64,000 nucleotides of DNA from Astropecten irregularis (Eukaryota > Echinodermata > Asteroidea > Paxillosida > Astropectinidae), in contig OZ020247.1 of assembly GCA_963971285.1 (NCBI GenBank), positions 10,808,614 through 10,872,613 on the forward strand. The letters are read 5' to 3'. The notes below the pieces were generated by a model. It worked only from the letters and a program-made list of their open reading frames with translations, was not told the DNA's origin and searched no databases. Of this stretch, positions 1-11,685 are shown piece after piece (the first letter of the stretch is position 1; every line of letters starts with the position of its first letter). Made by a program: the position numbers and the translations under genes.

Positions 1-2680
1 GGACTCGCTTGAAATATGTAAAAATTTGGCATTATCATCACGGGTCCAAAAAGATGGAGTTTTCACCAGGTCCGGACCTGTTAGCCAACGGGCAGTTTTC
101 ACCAGGTCCGGACCTGACAGCCAGGGGTCCCGGGTGCAAGACCTGAAACAGCATAATTTTTTCTCCAGACTCCAAAAAATCTAATCTGACATCGGACTCG
201 CTTGAAATATATAAAAATTTGGCATTATCATGACGGGTCAAATAGTTGGAGTTTTCACCAGGTCCGGACCTGTTAGCCAACGGGCAGTTTTCACCAGGTC
301 CGGACCTGACAGCCAGGGGTCCCGGGTGCGAGACCCGAAACGGCAAAATTTTTTCTCCACACTCCAAAAAATCTAATCTGACATCAGACTTGCTTGAAAT
401 ATATACAAATTTGGCATTATCATGACGGTTCAAAAAGTTGGAGTTTTCACCAGGTCCGGACCTGTTAGCCAGCGGGCAGTTTTCACCAGGTCCGGACCTG
501 ACAGCCAGTGGTCCCGGGTGCGAGACCCGAAACGGCATAATTTTTTCTCCACACTCCAACAAATCTAATCTATCATCGGACTTGCTTGAAATATATCAAA
601 ATTTAGCATTATCATCACTGGTCCAAAAGTTGGAGTTTTCACCAGGTCCGGACCTGATAGCCAAGGGTCCCGGGTGCGAGACCCGAAACGGCATAATTTT
701 TTTTCCCAACACCAAAAAATCTACTCTAACATCGGACTCGCTTGAAATATATAAACCTGACCTGACAGCCAGGGGTCCCGGGTGCGAGACCCGAAACGGC
801 AAAATTTTTTCTCCACACTCCAAAAAATCTAATCTGACATCGGACTCGCTTGAAATATATAAAAATTTGGCATTATCATGACGGTTCAAAAAGTTGGAGT
901 TTTCACCAGGTCTGGACCTGTTAGCCAGCGGGCAGTTTTCACCAGGTCCGGACCTGACAGCCAGTGGTCCCGGGTGCGAGACCCGAAACGGCATAATTTT
1001 TTCTCCACACTCCAAAAAATCTAATCTGACATCGGACTCGCTTGAAATATATAAAAATTTGGCATTATCATCACGGGTCAAAAAGTTGGAGTTTTCACCA
1101 GGTCCGGACCTGTAAGCCAACGGGCAGTTTTCACCAGGTCCGGACCTGATAGCCAGGGGTCCCGAGTGCGAGACCCGAAACCGCATAATTTTTTTTCCTG
1201 ACACCAACAAATCTAATCTATCATCGGACTTGCTTGAAATATATCAAAATTTAGCATTATCATCACTGGTCCAAAAGTTGGAGTTTTCACCAGGTCCGGA
1301 CCTGTTAGCCAACGGGCAGTTTTCACCAGGTCTGGACCTGACAGCCAGGGGTCCCGGTTGCAAGACCTGAAACGGCATAATTTTTTTTCCCAACACCAAA
1401 AAATCTTATCTGACATCAGACTCTCTTGAAATATATACAAATTTGGCATTATCATCCAAGTCAAAAAGATGGAGTTTTCACCAGGTCCAACCCTGTTAGC
1501 CAACGGGCAGTTTTCACCAGGTCCGGACCTGATAGCCAGGGGTCCCGAAACCGCATAAGTTTTTTTTCCTGACACCAAAAAATCTAATCTATCATCGGAC
1601 TTGCTTGATATATATCAAAATTTAGCATTATCATCACGGGTCCAAAAGTTGGAGTTTTCACCAGGTCCGGACCTGTTAGCCAACGGGCAGTTTTCACCAG
1701 GTCCGGACCTGACAGCCAGGGGTCCCGGGTGCGAGACCTGAAACAGCAGAATATATTTTCCCAACACCAAAAAATCTACTCTAACATCGGACTCGCTTGA
1801 AATATATAAAAATGTGGCATTATCTTCATGGGTCCAAAACTTGGAGTTTTCACCAGGTCCGGACCTGTTAGCCAACGGGCAGTTTTCACCAGGTCCGGAC
1901 CTGTTAGCCAACGGGCAGTTTTCACCAGGTCCGGACCTGTTAGCCAACGGGCAGTTTTCACCAGGTCCGGACCTGATAGCCAAGGGTCCCGGGTGCGAGA
2001 CCCGAAACGGCATAATTTTTTTCCCAACACCAAAAAATCTATTCTAACATCGGACTCGCTTGAAATATATAAAAATTTGGCATTATCATCACGGGTCCAA
2101 AAGTTGGAGTTTTCACCAGGTCCGGACCTGTTAGCCAACGGGCAGTTTTCACCAGGTCCCAACCTGACAGCAGGGGTCCCGGGTGCGAGACCTGAAACAG
2201 CATAATTTTTTTTCCCAACACCAAAAAATCTTATCTGACATCAGACTCTCTTGAAATATATAAAAATTTGGCATTTTCATCACGGGTCAAAAAGATGGAG
2301 TTTTCACCAGGTCCGGACCTGTTAGCCAACGGGCAGTTTTCACCAGGTCCGGACCTGACAGCCAGGGGTCCCGGGTGCAAGACCTGAAACGGCATAATTT
2401 TTTCTCCAGACTCCAAAAAATCTAATCTGACATCGGACTCGCTTGAAATATATAAAAATTTGGCATTATCATGACGGGTCAAATAGTTGGAGTTTTCACC
2501 AGGTCCGGACCTGTTAGCCAACGGGCAGTTTTCACCAGGTCCGATCCTGATAGCCAGGGGTCCCGGGTGCGAGACCCGAAACGGCATAATTTTTTTTCCC
2601 AACACCAAAAAATCTTATCTGACATCAGTCTCTCTTGAAATATATAAAAATTTGGCATTATCATCACGGGTCAAAAAGAT
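1..2680. repeat. Satellite A higher-order unit, copy 1
   Basis: Sequence here recurs 2,241 bp downstream with few differences. For example, the monomer series at 596-1210 reappears at 2837-3451, and that at 1213-1578 at 3454-3819. The unit contains about 11.7 monomers, including one compressed monomer (junction near 750-765, reading ATAAACCTGACCTGACAGCC) and one expanded monomer with four 36-bp subrepeats near 1847-1985. These two irregular monomers make good markers of copy number and phase. Confidence 0.9.
1847..1985. repeat. Four-fold 36-bp subrepeat block in satellite A
   Basis: Four consecutive copies of the 36-bp element GTTTTCACCAGGTCCGGACC... occur instead of the usual two. Equivalent blocks lie at about 4088-4226, 5407-5545 and 7648-7786, one per higher-order copy. 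Each added copy keeps length in multiples of 36 bp. Confidence 0.9.
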
Positions 2681-4230
2681 GGAGTTTTCACCAGGTCCGG
2701 ACCTGTTAGCCAGCGGGCAGTTTTCACCAGGTCCGGACCTGACAGCCAGTGGTCCCGGGTGCGAGACCCGAAACGGCATAATTTTTTCTCCACACTCCAA
2801 CAAATCTAATCTATCATCGGACTTGCTTGAAATATATCAAAATTTAGCATTATCATCACTGGTCCAAAAGTTGGAGTTTTCACCAGGTCCGGACCTGATA
2901 GCCAAGGGTCCCGGGTGCGAGACCCGAAACGGCATAATTTTTTTTCCCAACACCAAAAAATCTACTCTAACATCGGACTCGCTTGAAATATATAAACCTG
3001 ACCTGACAGCCAGGGGTCCCGGGTGCGAGACCCGAAACGGTAAAATTTTTTCTCCACACTCCAAAAAATCTAATCTGACATCGGACTCGCTTGAAATATA
3101 TAAAAATTTGGCATTATCATGACGGTTCAAAAAGTTGGAGTTTTCACCAGGTCTGGACCTGTTAGCCAGCGGGCAGTTTTCACCAGGTCCGGACCTGACA
3201 GCCAGTGGTCCCGGGTGCGAGACCCGAAACGGCATAATTTTTTCTCCACACTCCAAAAAATCTAATCTGACATCGGACTCGCTTGAAATATATAAAAATT
3301 TGGCATTATCATCACGGGTCAAAAAGTTGGAGTTTTCACCAGGTCCGGACCTGTTAGCCAACGGGCAGTTTTCACCAGGTCCGGACCTGATAGCCAGGGG
3401 TCCCGAGTGCGAGACCCGAAACCGCATAATTTTTTTTCCTGACACCAACAAATCTAATCTATCATCGGACTTGCTTGAAATATATCAAAATTTAGCATTA
3501 TCATCACTGGTCCAAAAGTTGGAGTTTTCACCAGGTCCGGACCTGTTAGCCAACGGGCAGTTTTCACCAGGTCTGGACCTGACAGCCAGGGGTCCCGGTT
3601 GCAAGACCTGAAACGGCATAATTTTTTTTCCCAACACCAAAAAATCTTATCTGACATCAGACTCTCTTGAAATATATACAAATTTGGCATTATCATCCAA
3701 GTCAAAAAGATGGAGTTTTCACCAGGTCCAGACCTGTTAGCCAACGGGCAGTTTTCACCAGGTCCGGACCTGATAGCCAGGGGTCCCGAAACCGCATAAG
3801 TTTTTTTTCCTGACACCAAAAAATCTAATCTATCATCGGACTTGCTTGATATATATCAAAATTTAGCATTATCATCACGGGTCCAAAAGTTGGAGTTTTC
3901 ACCAGGTCCGGACCTGTTAGCCAACGGGCAGTTTTCACCAGGTCCGGACCTGACAGCCAGGGGTCCCGGGTGCGAGACCTGAAACAGCAGAATATATTTT
4001 CCCAACACCAAAAAATCTACTCTAACATCGGACTCGCTTGAAATATATAAAAATGTGGCATTATCTTCATGGGTCCAAAACTTGGAGTTTTCACCAGGTC
4101 CGGACCTGTTAGCCAACGGGCAGTTTTCACCAGGTCCGGACCTGTTAGCCAACGGGCAGTTTTCACCAGGTCCGGACCTGTTAGCCAACGGGCAGTTTTC
4201 ACCAGGTCCGGACCTGATAGCCAAGGGTCC
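2681..4230. repeat. Satellite A higher-order unit, copy 2 (partial)
   Basis: This copy matches copy 1 at an offset of 2,241 bp until about 4210-4250. There the sequence leaves the series that follows the four-fold 36-bp block and rejoins it at the position equivalent to about 690 of copy 1, so 4313 carries the compressed-monomer junction again. This is the pattern expected of unequal exchange between monomers about 1,319 bp out of register. The exact breakpoint lies in sequence shared by both parents and cannot be placed more finely. Confidence 0.85.
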
Positions 4231-6240
4231 CGGGTGCGAGACCCGAAACGGCATAATTTTTTTTCCCAACACCAAAAAATCTACTCTAACATCGGACTCG
4301 CTTGAAATATATAAACCTGACCTGACAGCCAGGGGTCCCGGGTGCGAGACCCGAAACGGCAAAATTTTTTCTCCACACTCCAAAAAATCTAATCTGACAT
4401 CGGACTCGCTTGAAATATATAAAAATTTGGCATTATCATGACGGTTCAAAAAGTTGGAGTTTTCACCAGGTCTGGACCTGTTAGCCAGCGGGCAGTTTTC
4501 ACCAGGTCCGGACCTGACAGCCAGTGGTCCCGGGTGCGAGACCCGAAACGGCATAATTTTTTCTCCACACTCCAAAAAATCTAATCTGACATCGGACTCG
4601 CTTGAAATATATAAAAATTTGGCATTATCATCACGGGTCAAAAAGTTGGAGTTTTCACCAGGTCCGGACCTGTAAGCCAACGGGCAGTTTTCACCAGGTC
4701 CGGACCTGATAGCCAGGGGTCCCGAGTGCGAGACCCGAAACCGCATAATTTTTTTTCCTGACACCAACAAATCTAATCTATCATCGGACTTGCTTGAAAT
4801 ATATCAAAATTTAGCATTATCATCACTGGTCCAAAAGTTGGAGTTTTCACCAGGTCCGGACCTGTTAGCCAACGGGCAGTTTTCACCAGGTCTGGACCTG
4901 ACAGCCAGGGGTCCCGGTTGCAAGACCTGAAACGGCATAATTTTTTTTCCCAACACCAAAAAATCTTATCTGACATCAGACTCTCTTGAAATATATACAA
5001 ATTTGGCATTATCATCCAAGTCAAAAAGATGGAGTTTTCACCAGGTCCAGACCTGTTAGCCAACGGGCAGTTTTCACCAGGTCCGGACCTGATAGCCAGG
5101 GGTCCCGAAACCGCATAAGTTTTTTTTCCTGACACCAAAAAATCTAATCTATCATCGGACTTGCTTGATATATATCAAAATTTAGCATTATCATCACGGG
5201 TCCAAAAGTTGGAGTTTTCACCAGGTCCGGACCTGTTAGCCAACGGGCAGTTTTCACCAGGTCCGGACCTGACAGCCAGGGGTCCCGGGTGCGAGACCTG
5301 AAACAGCAGAATATATTTTCCCAACACCAAAAAATCTACTCTAACATCGGACTCGCTTGAAATATATAAAAATGTGGCATTATCTTCATGGGTCCAAAAC
5401 TTGGAGTTTTCACCAGGTCCGGACCTGTTAGCCAACGGGCAGTTTTCACCAGGTCCGGACCTGTTAGCCAACGGGCAGTTTTCACCAGGTCCGGACCTGT
5501 TAGCCAACGGGCAGTTTTCACCAGGTCCGGACCTGATAGCCAAGGGTCCCGGGTGCGAGACCCGAAACGGCATAATTTTTTTCCCAACACCAAAAAATCT
5601 ATTCTAACATCGGACTCGCTTGAAATATATAAAAATTTGGCATTATCATCACGGGTCCAAAAGTTGGAGTTTTCACCAGGTCCGGACCTGTTAGCCAACG
5701 GGCAGTTTTCACCAGGTCCCAACCTGACAGCAGGGGTCCCGGGTGCGAGACCTGAAACAGCATAATTTTTTTTCCCAACACCAAAAAATCTTATCTGACA
5801 TCAGACTCTCTTGAAATATATAAAAATTTGGCATTTTCATCACGGGTCAAAAAGATGGAGTTTTCACCAGGTCCGGACCTGTTAGCCAACGGGCAGTTTT
5901 CACCAGGTCCGGACCTGACAGCCAGGGGTCCCGGGTGCAAGACCTGAAACGGCATAATTTTTTCTCCAGACTCCAAAAAATCTAATCTGACATCGGACTC
6001 GCTTGAAATATATAAAAATTTGGCATTATCATGACGGGTCAAATAGTTGGAGTTTTCACCAGGTCCGGACCTGTTAGCCAACGGGCAGTTTTCACCAGGT
6101 CCGATCCTGATAGCCAGGGGTCCCGGGTGCGAGACCCGAAACGGCATAATTTTTTTTCCCAACACCAAAAAATCTTATCTGACATCAGTCTCTCTTGAAA
6201 TATATAAAAATTTGGCATTATCATCACGGGTCAAAAAGAT
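4231..6240. repeat. Satellite A higher-order unit, copy 3 (partial)
   Basis: From the exchange point this stretch follows copy 1 at an offset of 3,560 bp (2,241 plus 1,319). The monomer block at 1776-2162 recurs at 5336-5722, and that at 2231-2608 at 5791-6168. The compressed monomer is at 4313 and the four-fold 36-bp block at about 5407-5545. Confidence 0.85.
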
Positions 6241-8110
6241 GGAGTTTTCACCAGGTCCGGACCTGTTAGCCAGCGGGCAGTTTTCACCAGGTCCGGACCT
6301 GACAGCCAGTGGTCCCGGGTGCGAGACCCGAAACGGCATAATTTTTTCTCCACACTCCAACAAATCTAATCTATCATCGGACTTGCTTGAAATATATCAA
6401 AATTTAGCATTATCATCACTGGTCCAAAAGTTGGAGTTTTCACCAGGTCCGGACCTGATAGCCAAGGGTCCCGGGTGCGAGACCCGAAACGGCATAATTT
6501 TTTTTCCCAACACCAAAAAATCTACTCTAACATCGGACTCGCTTGAAATATATAAACCTGACCTGACAGCCAGGGGTCCCGGGTGCGAGACCCGAAACGG
6601 CAAAATTTTTTCTCCACACTCCAAAAAATCTAATCTGACATCGGACTTGCTTGAAATATATAAAAATTTGGCATTATCATGACGGTTCAAAAAGTTGGAG
6701 TTTTCACCAGGTCTGGACCTGTTAGCCAGCGGGCAGTTTTCACCAGGTCCGGACCTGACAGCCAGTGGTCCCGGGTGCGAGACCCGAAACGGCATAATTT
6801 TTTCTCCACACTCCAAAAAATCTAATCTGACATCGGACTCGCTTGAAATATATAAAAATTTGGCATTATCATCACGGGTCAAAAAGTTGGAGTTTTCACC
6901 AGGTCCGGACCTGTTAGCCAACGGGCAGTTTTCACCAGGTCCGGACCTGATAGCCAGGGGTCCCGAGTGCGAGACCCGAAACCGCATAATTTTTTTTCCT
7001 GACACCAACAAATCTAATCTATCATCGGACTTGCTTGAAATATATCAAAATTTAGCATTATCATCACTGGTCCAAAAGTTGGAGTTTTCACCAGGTCCGG
7101 ACCTGTTAGCCAACGGGCAGTTTTCACCAGGTCTGGACCTGACAGCCAGGGGTCCCGGTTGCAAGACCTGAAACGGCATAATTTTTTTTCCCAACACCAA
7201 AAAATCTTATCTGACATCAGACTCTCTTGAAATATATACAAATTTGGCATTATCATCCAAGTCAAAAAGATGGAGTTTTCACCAGGTCCAGACCTGTTAG
7301 CCAACGGGCAGTTTTCACCAGGTCCGGACCTGATAGCCAGGGGTCCCGAAACCGCATAAGTTTTTTTTCCTGACACCAAAAAATCTAATCTATCATCGGA
7401 CTTGCTTGATATATATCAAAATTTAGCATTATCATCACGGGTCCAAAAGTTGGAGTTTTCACCAGGTCCGGACCTGTTAGCCAACGGGCAGTTTTCACCA
7501 GGTCCGGACCTGACAGCCAGGGGTCCCGGGTGCGAGACCTGAAACAGCAGAATATATTTTCCCAACACCAAAAAATCTACTCTAACATCGGACTCGCTTG
7601 AAATATATAAAAATGTGGCATTATCTTCATGGGTCCAAAACTTGGAGTTTTCACCAGGTCCGGACCTGTTAGCCAACGGGCAGTTTTCACCAGGTCCGGA
7701 CCTGTTAGCCAACGGGCAGTTTTCACCAGGTCCGGACCTGTTAGCCAACGGGCAGTTTTCACCAGGTCCGGACCTGATAGCCAAGGGTCCCGGGTGCGAG
7801 ACCCGAAACGGCATAATTTTTTTCCCAACACCAAAAAATCTATTCTAACATCGGACTCGCTTGAAATATATAAAAATTTGGCATTATCATCACGGGTCCA
7901 AAAGTTGGAGTTTTCACCAGGTCCGGACCTGTTAGCCAACGGGCAGTTTTCACCAGGTCCCAACCTGACAGCAGGGGTCCCGGGTGCGAGACCTGAAACA
8001 GCATAATTTTTTTTCCCAACACCAAAAAATCTTATCTGACATCAGACTCTCTTGAAATATATAAAAATTTGGCATTTTTATCACGGGTCAAAAAGATGGA
8101 GTTTTCACCA
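6241..8110. repeat. Satellite A higher-order unit, copy 4 (partial)
   Basis: This copy follows copy 2 at an offset of 3,560 bp and copy 3 at 2,241 bp. The compressed monomer is at 6554 and the four-fold 36-bp block at about 7648-7786. Similarity to the ordered series is lost near 8110, after which monomers to 9108 are shorter or more mixed; one near 8110-8250 is truncated. Confidence 0.85.
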
Positions 8111-9195
8111 GGTCCGAACCTGTGAGCCAACGGGCAGTTTTCACCAGGTCCGGGTGCGAGACCTGAAACAGCATAATTTTTTTTCCCAACACCAAAAAAT
8201 CTTATCTGACATCAGACTCTCTTGAAATATATAAAAATGTGGCATTATCTTCATGGGTCCAAAACTTGGAGTTTTCACCAGGTCCGGACCTGTTAGCCAA
8301 CGGGCAGTTTTCACCAGGTCCGGACCTGATAGCCAAGGGTCCCGGGTGCGAGACCCGAAACGGCATAATTTTTTTCCCAACACCAAAAAATCTACTCTAA
8401 CTTCGGACTCGCTTGAAATATATCAAAATTTGGCATTATCATCACGGGTCCAAAAGTTGGAGTTTTCACCAAGTCCGGACCTGACAGCCAGGGGTCCCGG
8501 GTGCGAGACCCGAAACGGCATAATTTTTTTTCCAAACACCAAAAAATCTACTCTAACATCGGACTCGCTTGAAATATATCAAAATTTAGCATTATCATCA
8601 CGGGTCCAAAAGTTGGAGTTTTCACCAGGTCCGGACCTGTTAGCCAACGGGCAGTTTTCACCAGGTCCGGACCTGACAGCCAGGGGTCCCGGGTGTGAGA
8701 CCCAAAACTGCATAATTTTTTTTCCCAACACCATAAAATCTACTCTAACATCGGACTCGCTTGAAATATGTAAAAATTTGGCATTATCATCACGGGTCCA
8801 AAAGATGGAGTTTTCACCAGGTCCGGACCTGTTAGCCAACGGGCAGTTTTCACCAGGTTCGGACCTGACAGCCAGTGGTCCCGGGTGCAAGACCTGAAAC
8901 GGCATAATTTTTTTTCCCAACACCAAAAAATCTACTCTAACATCGGACTCGCTTGAAATATATCAAAATTTAGCATTATCATCACGGGTCCAAAAGTTGG
9001 AGTTTTCACCAGGTCCGGACCTGTTAGCCAACGGGCAGTTTTCACCAGGTCCGGACCTGACAGCCAGGGGTCCCGGGTGTGAGACCCAAAACTGCATAAT
9101 TTTTTTTCCTGGCGCTCAGGTCCGGACCTGTTCCAAACTGCCACTTTTTGATACTTGTCTGAAAACGTATTTCATATATTATTTTGACTCTTCAG

Positions 9196-9280
9196 AATTT
9201 GCGAGACTTGAAGAAGAAGCTAGTGGATCCATTGAAGATTATGGCAGGCTGTCAAGGTCTCGATCTAAATTATCGCACAG
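9196..9280 (+). CDS. Putative internal exon, copy 1, embedded in satellite A
   Basis: An 85-bp segment is bounded upstream by a pyrimidine-rich tract ending TTGACTCTTCAG and downstream by CAG|GTATGATG, good acceptor and donor signals. The frame in register with copy 2 encodes residues such as EEEASGSIEDY and RLSRSRSKLSHR, a polar segment rich in acidic residues then Ser/Arg. It enters with two bases completing a codon and leaves with two bases (AG). The second copy at 10876-10963 differs by a 3-bp length change that keeps the frame and by a few amino-acid substitutions, which favours coding origin. The flanking intron sequence after the donor is recognisably the AT-rich half of the satellite monomer. 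I do not recognise the protein. A non-coding duplicated module that merely resembles an exon is the alternative. Confidence 0.4.
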
Positions 9281-9299
9281 GTATGATGTCTCAATCTTT

Positions 9300-10786
9300 T
9301 CCCAGATTCCAAAAAATCTAATTCGACACCAGACTCACTCGAAATATATCTGATTTTGGCATTATTGTCACGTGTCAAATAGTTGGAGTTTTCACCAGGT
9401 CCGGACCTATTAGCCAACGGGCAGTTTTCACCAGGTCCGGACCTGACAGCCAGTGGTCCCGGGTGCGAGACCTGAAACGGCAGAATATATTTTCCCAACA
9501 CCAAAAAATCTACTCTAACATCGGACTCGCTTGAAATATGTAAAAATTTTGCATTATCATCACGGGTCAAAAAGTTGGAGTTTTCACCAGGTCCGGACCT
9601 GTTAGCCAATGGGGTTTTCACCAGGTCCGGACCTGACAGCCAGGGGTCCCGGGTGCAAGACCTGAAACGGCATAATTTTTTTTCCCAACACCAAAAAATC
9701 TTATCTGACATCAGACTCTCTTGAAATATATACAAATTTGGCATTATCATCCAAGTCAAAAAGATGGAGTTTTCACCAGGTCCGGACCTGTTAGCCAACG
9801 GGCAGTTTTCACCAGGTGCGGACCTGATAGCCAGGGGTCCCGAGTGCGAGACCCGAAACCGCATAATTTTTTTCCTGACACCAAAAAATCTAATCTATCA
9901 TCGGACTTGCTTGAAATATATCAAAATTTTCATAATCATCACTGGTCCAAAAGTTGGAGTTTTCACCAGGTCCGGACCTGTTAGCCAACGGGCAGTTTTC
10001 ACCAGGTCCGGACCTGATAGCCAGGGGTCCCAGGTGCGAGACCCGAAACGGCATAATTTTTTTTCCCAACACCAAAAAATCTACTCTAACATCGGACTCG
10101 CTTGAAATATGTAAAAATTTGGCATTATGATCACGGGTCCAAAAGTTGGAGTTTTCAATACCTGTTAGCCAACGGGCAGTTTTCACCAGGTCCGGACCTG
10201 ACAGCCAGGGGTCCCGGGTGCAAGACCTGAAACGGCATAATTTTTTTTCCCAACACCAAAAAATCTTATCTGACATCAGACTCTCTTGAAATATATAAAA
10301 ATTTGGCATTATCATCACGGGTCAAAAAGTTGGAGTTTTCTCCAGGTCCGGACCTGATAGCCAACGGGCAGTTTTCACCAGGTCCGGACCTGATAGCCAG
10401 GGGTCCCGGGTGCGAGACCCTAAACGGCATAATTTTTTTTCAGACTCCAAAAAATCTAATCTGATTTCGGACTCGCTTGAAATATATAAAAATTTAGTAT
10501 TATCATCACGGGTCAAAAAGTTGGAGTTTTCACCAGGTCCGGACTTGATAGCAAACGGGCAGTTTTCACCAGGTCCGGATCTGATAGCCAGGGGTCCCGA
10601 ATGCGAGACCCGAAACGGCTTAATTTTTTTTCCCAACACCAAAAAATCTAATCTGACATCAGACTCTCTTGAAATATATCAAAATTTGGCATTATCATCA
10701 TTGGTCAAAAAGTGGATGTTTTCACCAGGTCCGGACCTGATAGCCAGGGGTCCCGGGTGCGAGACCCGAAACCGCATAATTTTTTT
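9300..10786. repeat. Satellite A, second stretch between the two exon copies
   Basis: About seven to eight 192-bp-type monomers continue here, more diverged than those before 8110. They include a monomer with a shortened GC-rich half near 9601-9625 and another near 10150-10165 that has lost part of a 36-bp subrepeat. The stretch is bounded on both sides by the same exon-bearing module, whose copies start with TTTTTTTTCCTGGCGCTCAG at about 9103 and 10782. Confidence 0.95.
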
Positions 10787-10875
10787 TCCTGGCGCTCAGG
10801 TCGGGACCTGTTCCAAACTGCCACTTTTTGACACGTGTCTGAAAACTTATTTCATATATAATTTTGTCTTTTCAG

Positions 10876-10963
10876 AATTTGCTAGAAAACTAGAAAAAGA
10901 AGCTAGTGGATCCATTGAAGATTATGACAGGCTGTCAAGGTCTGGATCTAAATCATCGCACAG
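10876..10963 (+). CDS. Putative internal exon, copy 2, at the right end of satellite A
   Basis: An 88-bp segment bounded by TTTTGTCTTTTCAG and CAG|GTATGATG is homologous to 9196-9280. It encodes FARKLEKEASGSIEDYDRL and then RSGSKSSHR. Relative to copy 1 it carries one extra codon near the start and substitutions G to D, R to G and L to S; no stop is present in the shared frame. Its exit phase (two bases, AG) fits the entry phase of the exon-like segment at 17672-17848, giving an Arg codon across the junction; such a match is expected by chance one time in three. Of the two copies this one has the stronger polypyrimidine tract. The function is unknown. Confidence 0.42.
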
Positions 10964-10984
10964 GTATGATGTCTCAATCTTTTC

Positions 10985-11107
10985 CCAGATTAAAAAAAAA
11001 ATCAAATTCAACACCACACTCACTTGAAATACATCCAAATGTTGCATTATTGTCACGGGTCAAAAAGTTGCAGTTTTCACCAGCTCAGGACCCGAGAGCC
11101 ACTTTTT
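10985..11107. repeat. Terminal degenerate satellite A monomer
   Basis: Sequence after the second exon copy resembles the AT-rich half of the monomer, then a single degraded GTTTTCACC element, and ends in GAGCCACTTTTTGACTC. That ending resembles the CTGCCACTTTTTGA sequence found just upstream of both exon copies, so the array stops at sequence resembling the intron flank. Confidence 0.75.
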
Positions 11108-11159
11108 GACTCTTGAATCAAAAAAAAAATTGAATAGAAAAAATCGAACTTTGGATTTC

Positions 11160-11562
11160 GACTTGTTATGTCTTGTTGTGACTTGTAATGACTTATGATG
11201 TTTTATTTTGACTTGTTATGACTTGCGGTGACTTGTGGTGACTTGTGATGACTTGCGGTGACTTGTGATGACTTGTGATGACTTTGTGGTGACTTGTGAT
11301 GACTTGTGGTGACTTGTGGTGACTTGTGATGACTTGTGGTGACTTGTGATGACTTGTGATGACTTGCGGTGACTTGAGGTGACTTGTGAAAACTTACGGT
11401 GACTTGTGGTGACTTGCGGTGACTTGTGATGACTTGCGGTGACTTGCGGTGACTTGTGGTGACTTGTGATGACTTGTGATGACTTGTGGTGACTTGTGAT
11501 GACTTGTGGTGACTTGTGTTGCCCTCTGGTGACTTGTGTTGCCCTCTGGTGACTTGTGATGA
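11160..11562. repeat. 10-bp minisatellite (GACTTGTGRT)n
   Basis: About 40 tandem copies of a 10-mer GACTTGTGGT/GACTTGTGAT/GACTTGCGGT run with very few length changes (one extra T near 11284). The last copies are interspersed with GTTGCCCTCT. The first ones (11160-11215) are degenerate. The minus strand stays open across it as a Ser/His/Lys/Thr/Gln repeat, which follows from the repeat itself. Confidence 0.97.
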
Positions 11563-11685
11563 GTCAATAACCAACTGTGGCAAGACTCCAACAAACACTA
11601 AGAAGTTTTGGGGGTATTTTTTATACTGTACCATTTCATGTGGAGGAAATTATAGTTTTCCTCTGACTTTTGTACTGATTTGCAG

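Larger units (their letters stand above)
1..9108. repeat. Satellite A, main array (192-bp monomer)
   Basis: Tandem monomers are anchored by GGAGTTTTCACC, found at 56, 248, 440, 632, 896, 1088 and 1280, so the period is 192 bp with one 264-bp interval. Each monomer has a GC-rich half with two 36-bp subrepeats carrying the palindrome CAGGTCCGGACCTG and a GGGTCCCGGG element, followed by an AT-rich half with a T-run and an AAATATATAAAAATTTGGCA-like segment. Because 192 and 36 are multiples of three, long open frames run through it on both strands. They have no start context, splice signals or non-repeat domain, so I do not call them genes. The array begins before the window. Confidence 0.97.

Noticed and set aside
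3856-4770. 304-codon minus-strand open frame in satellite A
   Set aside because: It is a 64-residue repeat with no unique sequence, caused by a 192-bp period. Equivalent frames exist on the plus strand.
11203-11634. 143-codon minus-strand Ser/His/Lys-rich frame
   Set aside because: It is a direct result of the 10-bp minisatellite and has no flanking coding sequence.
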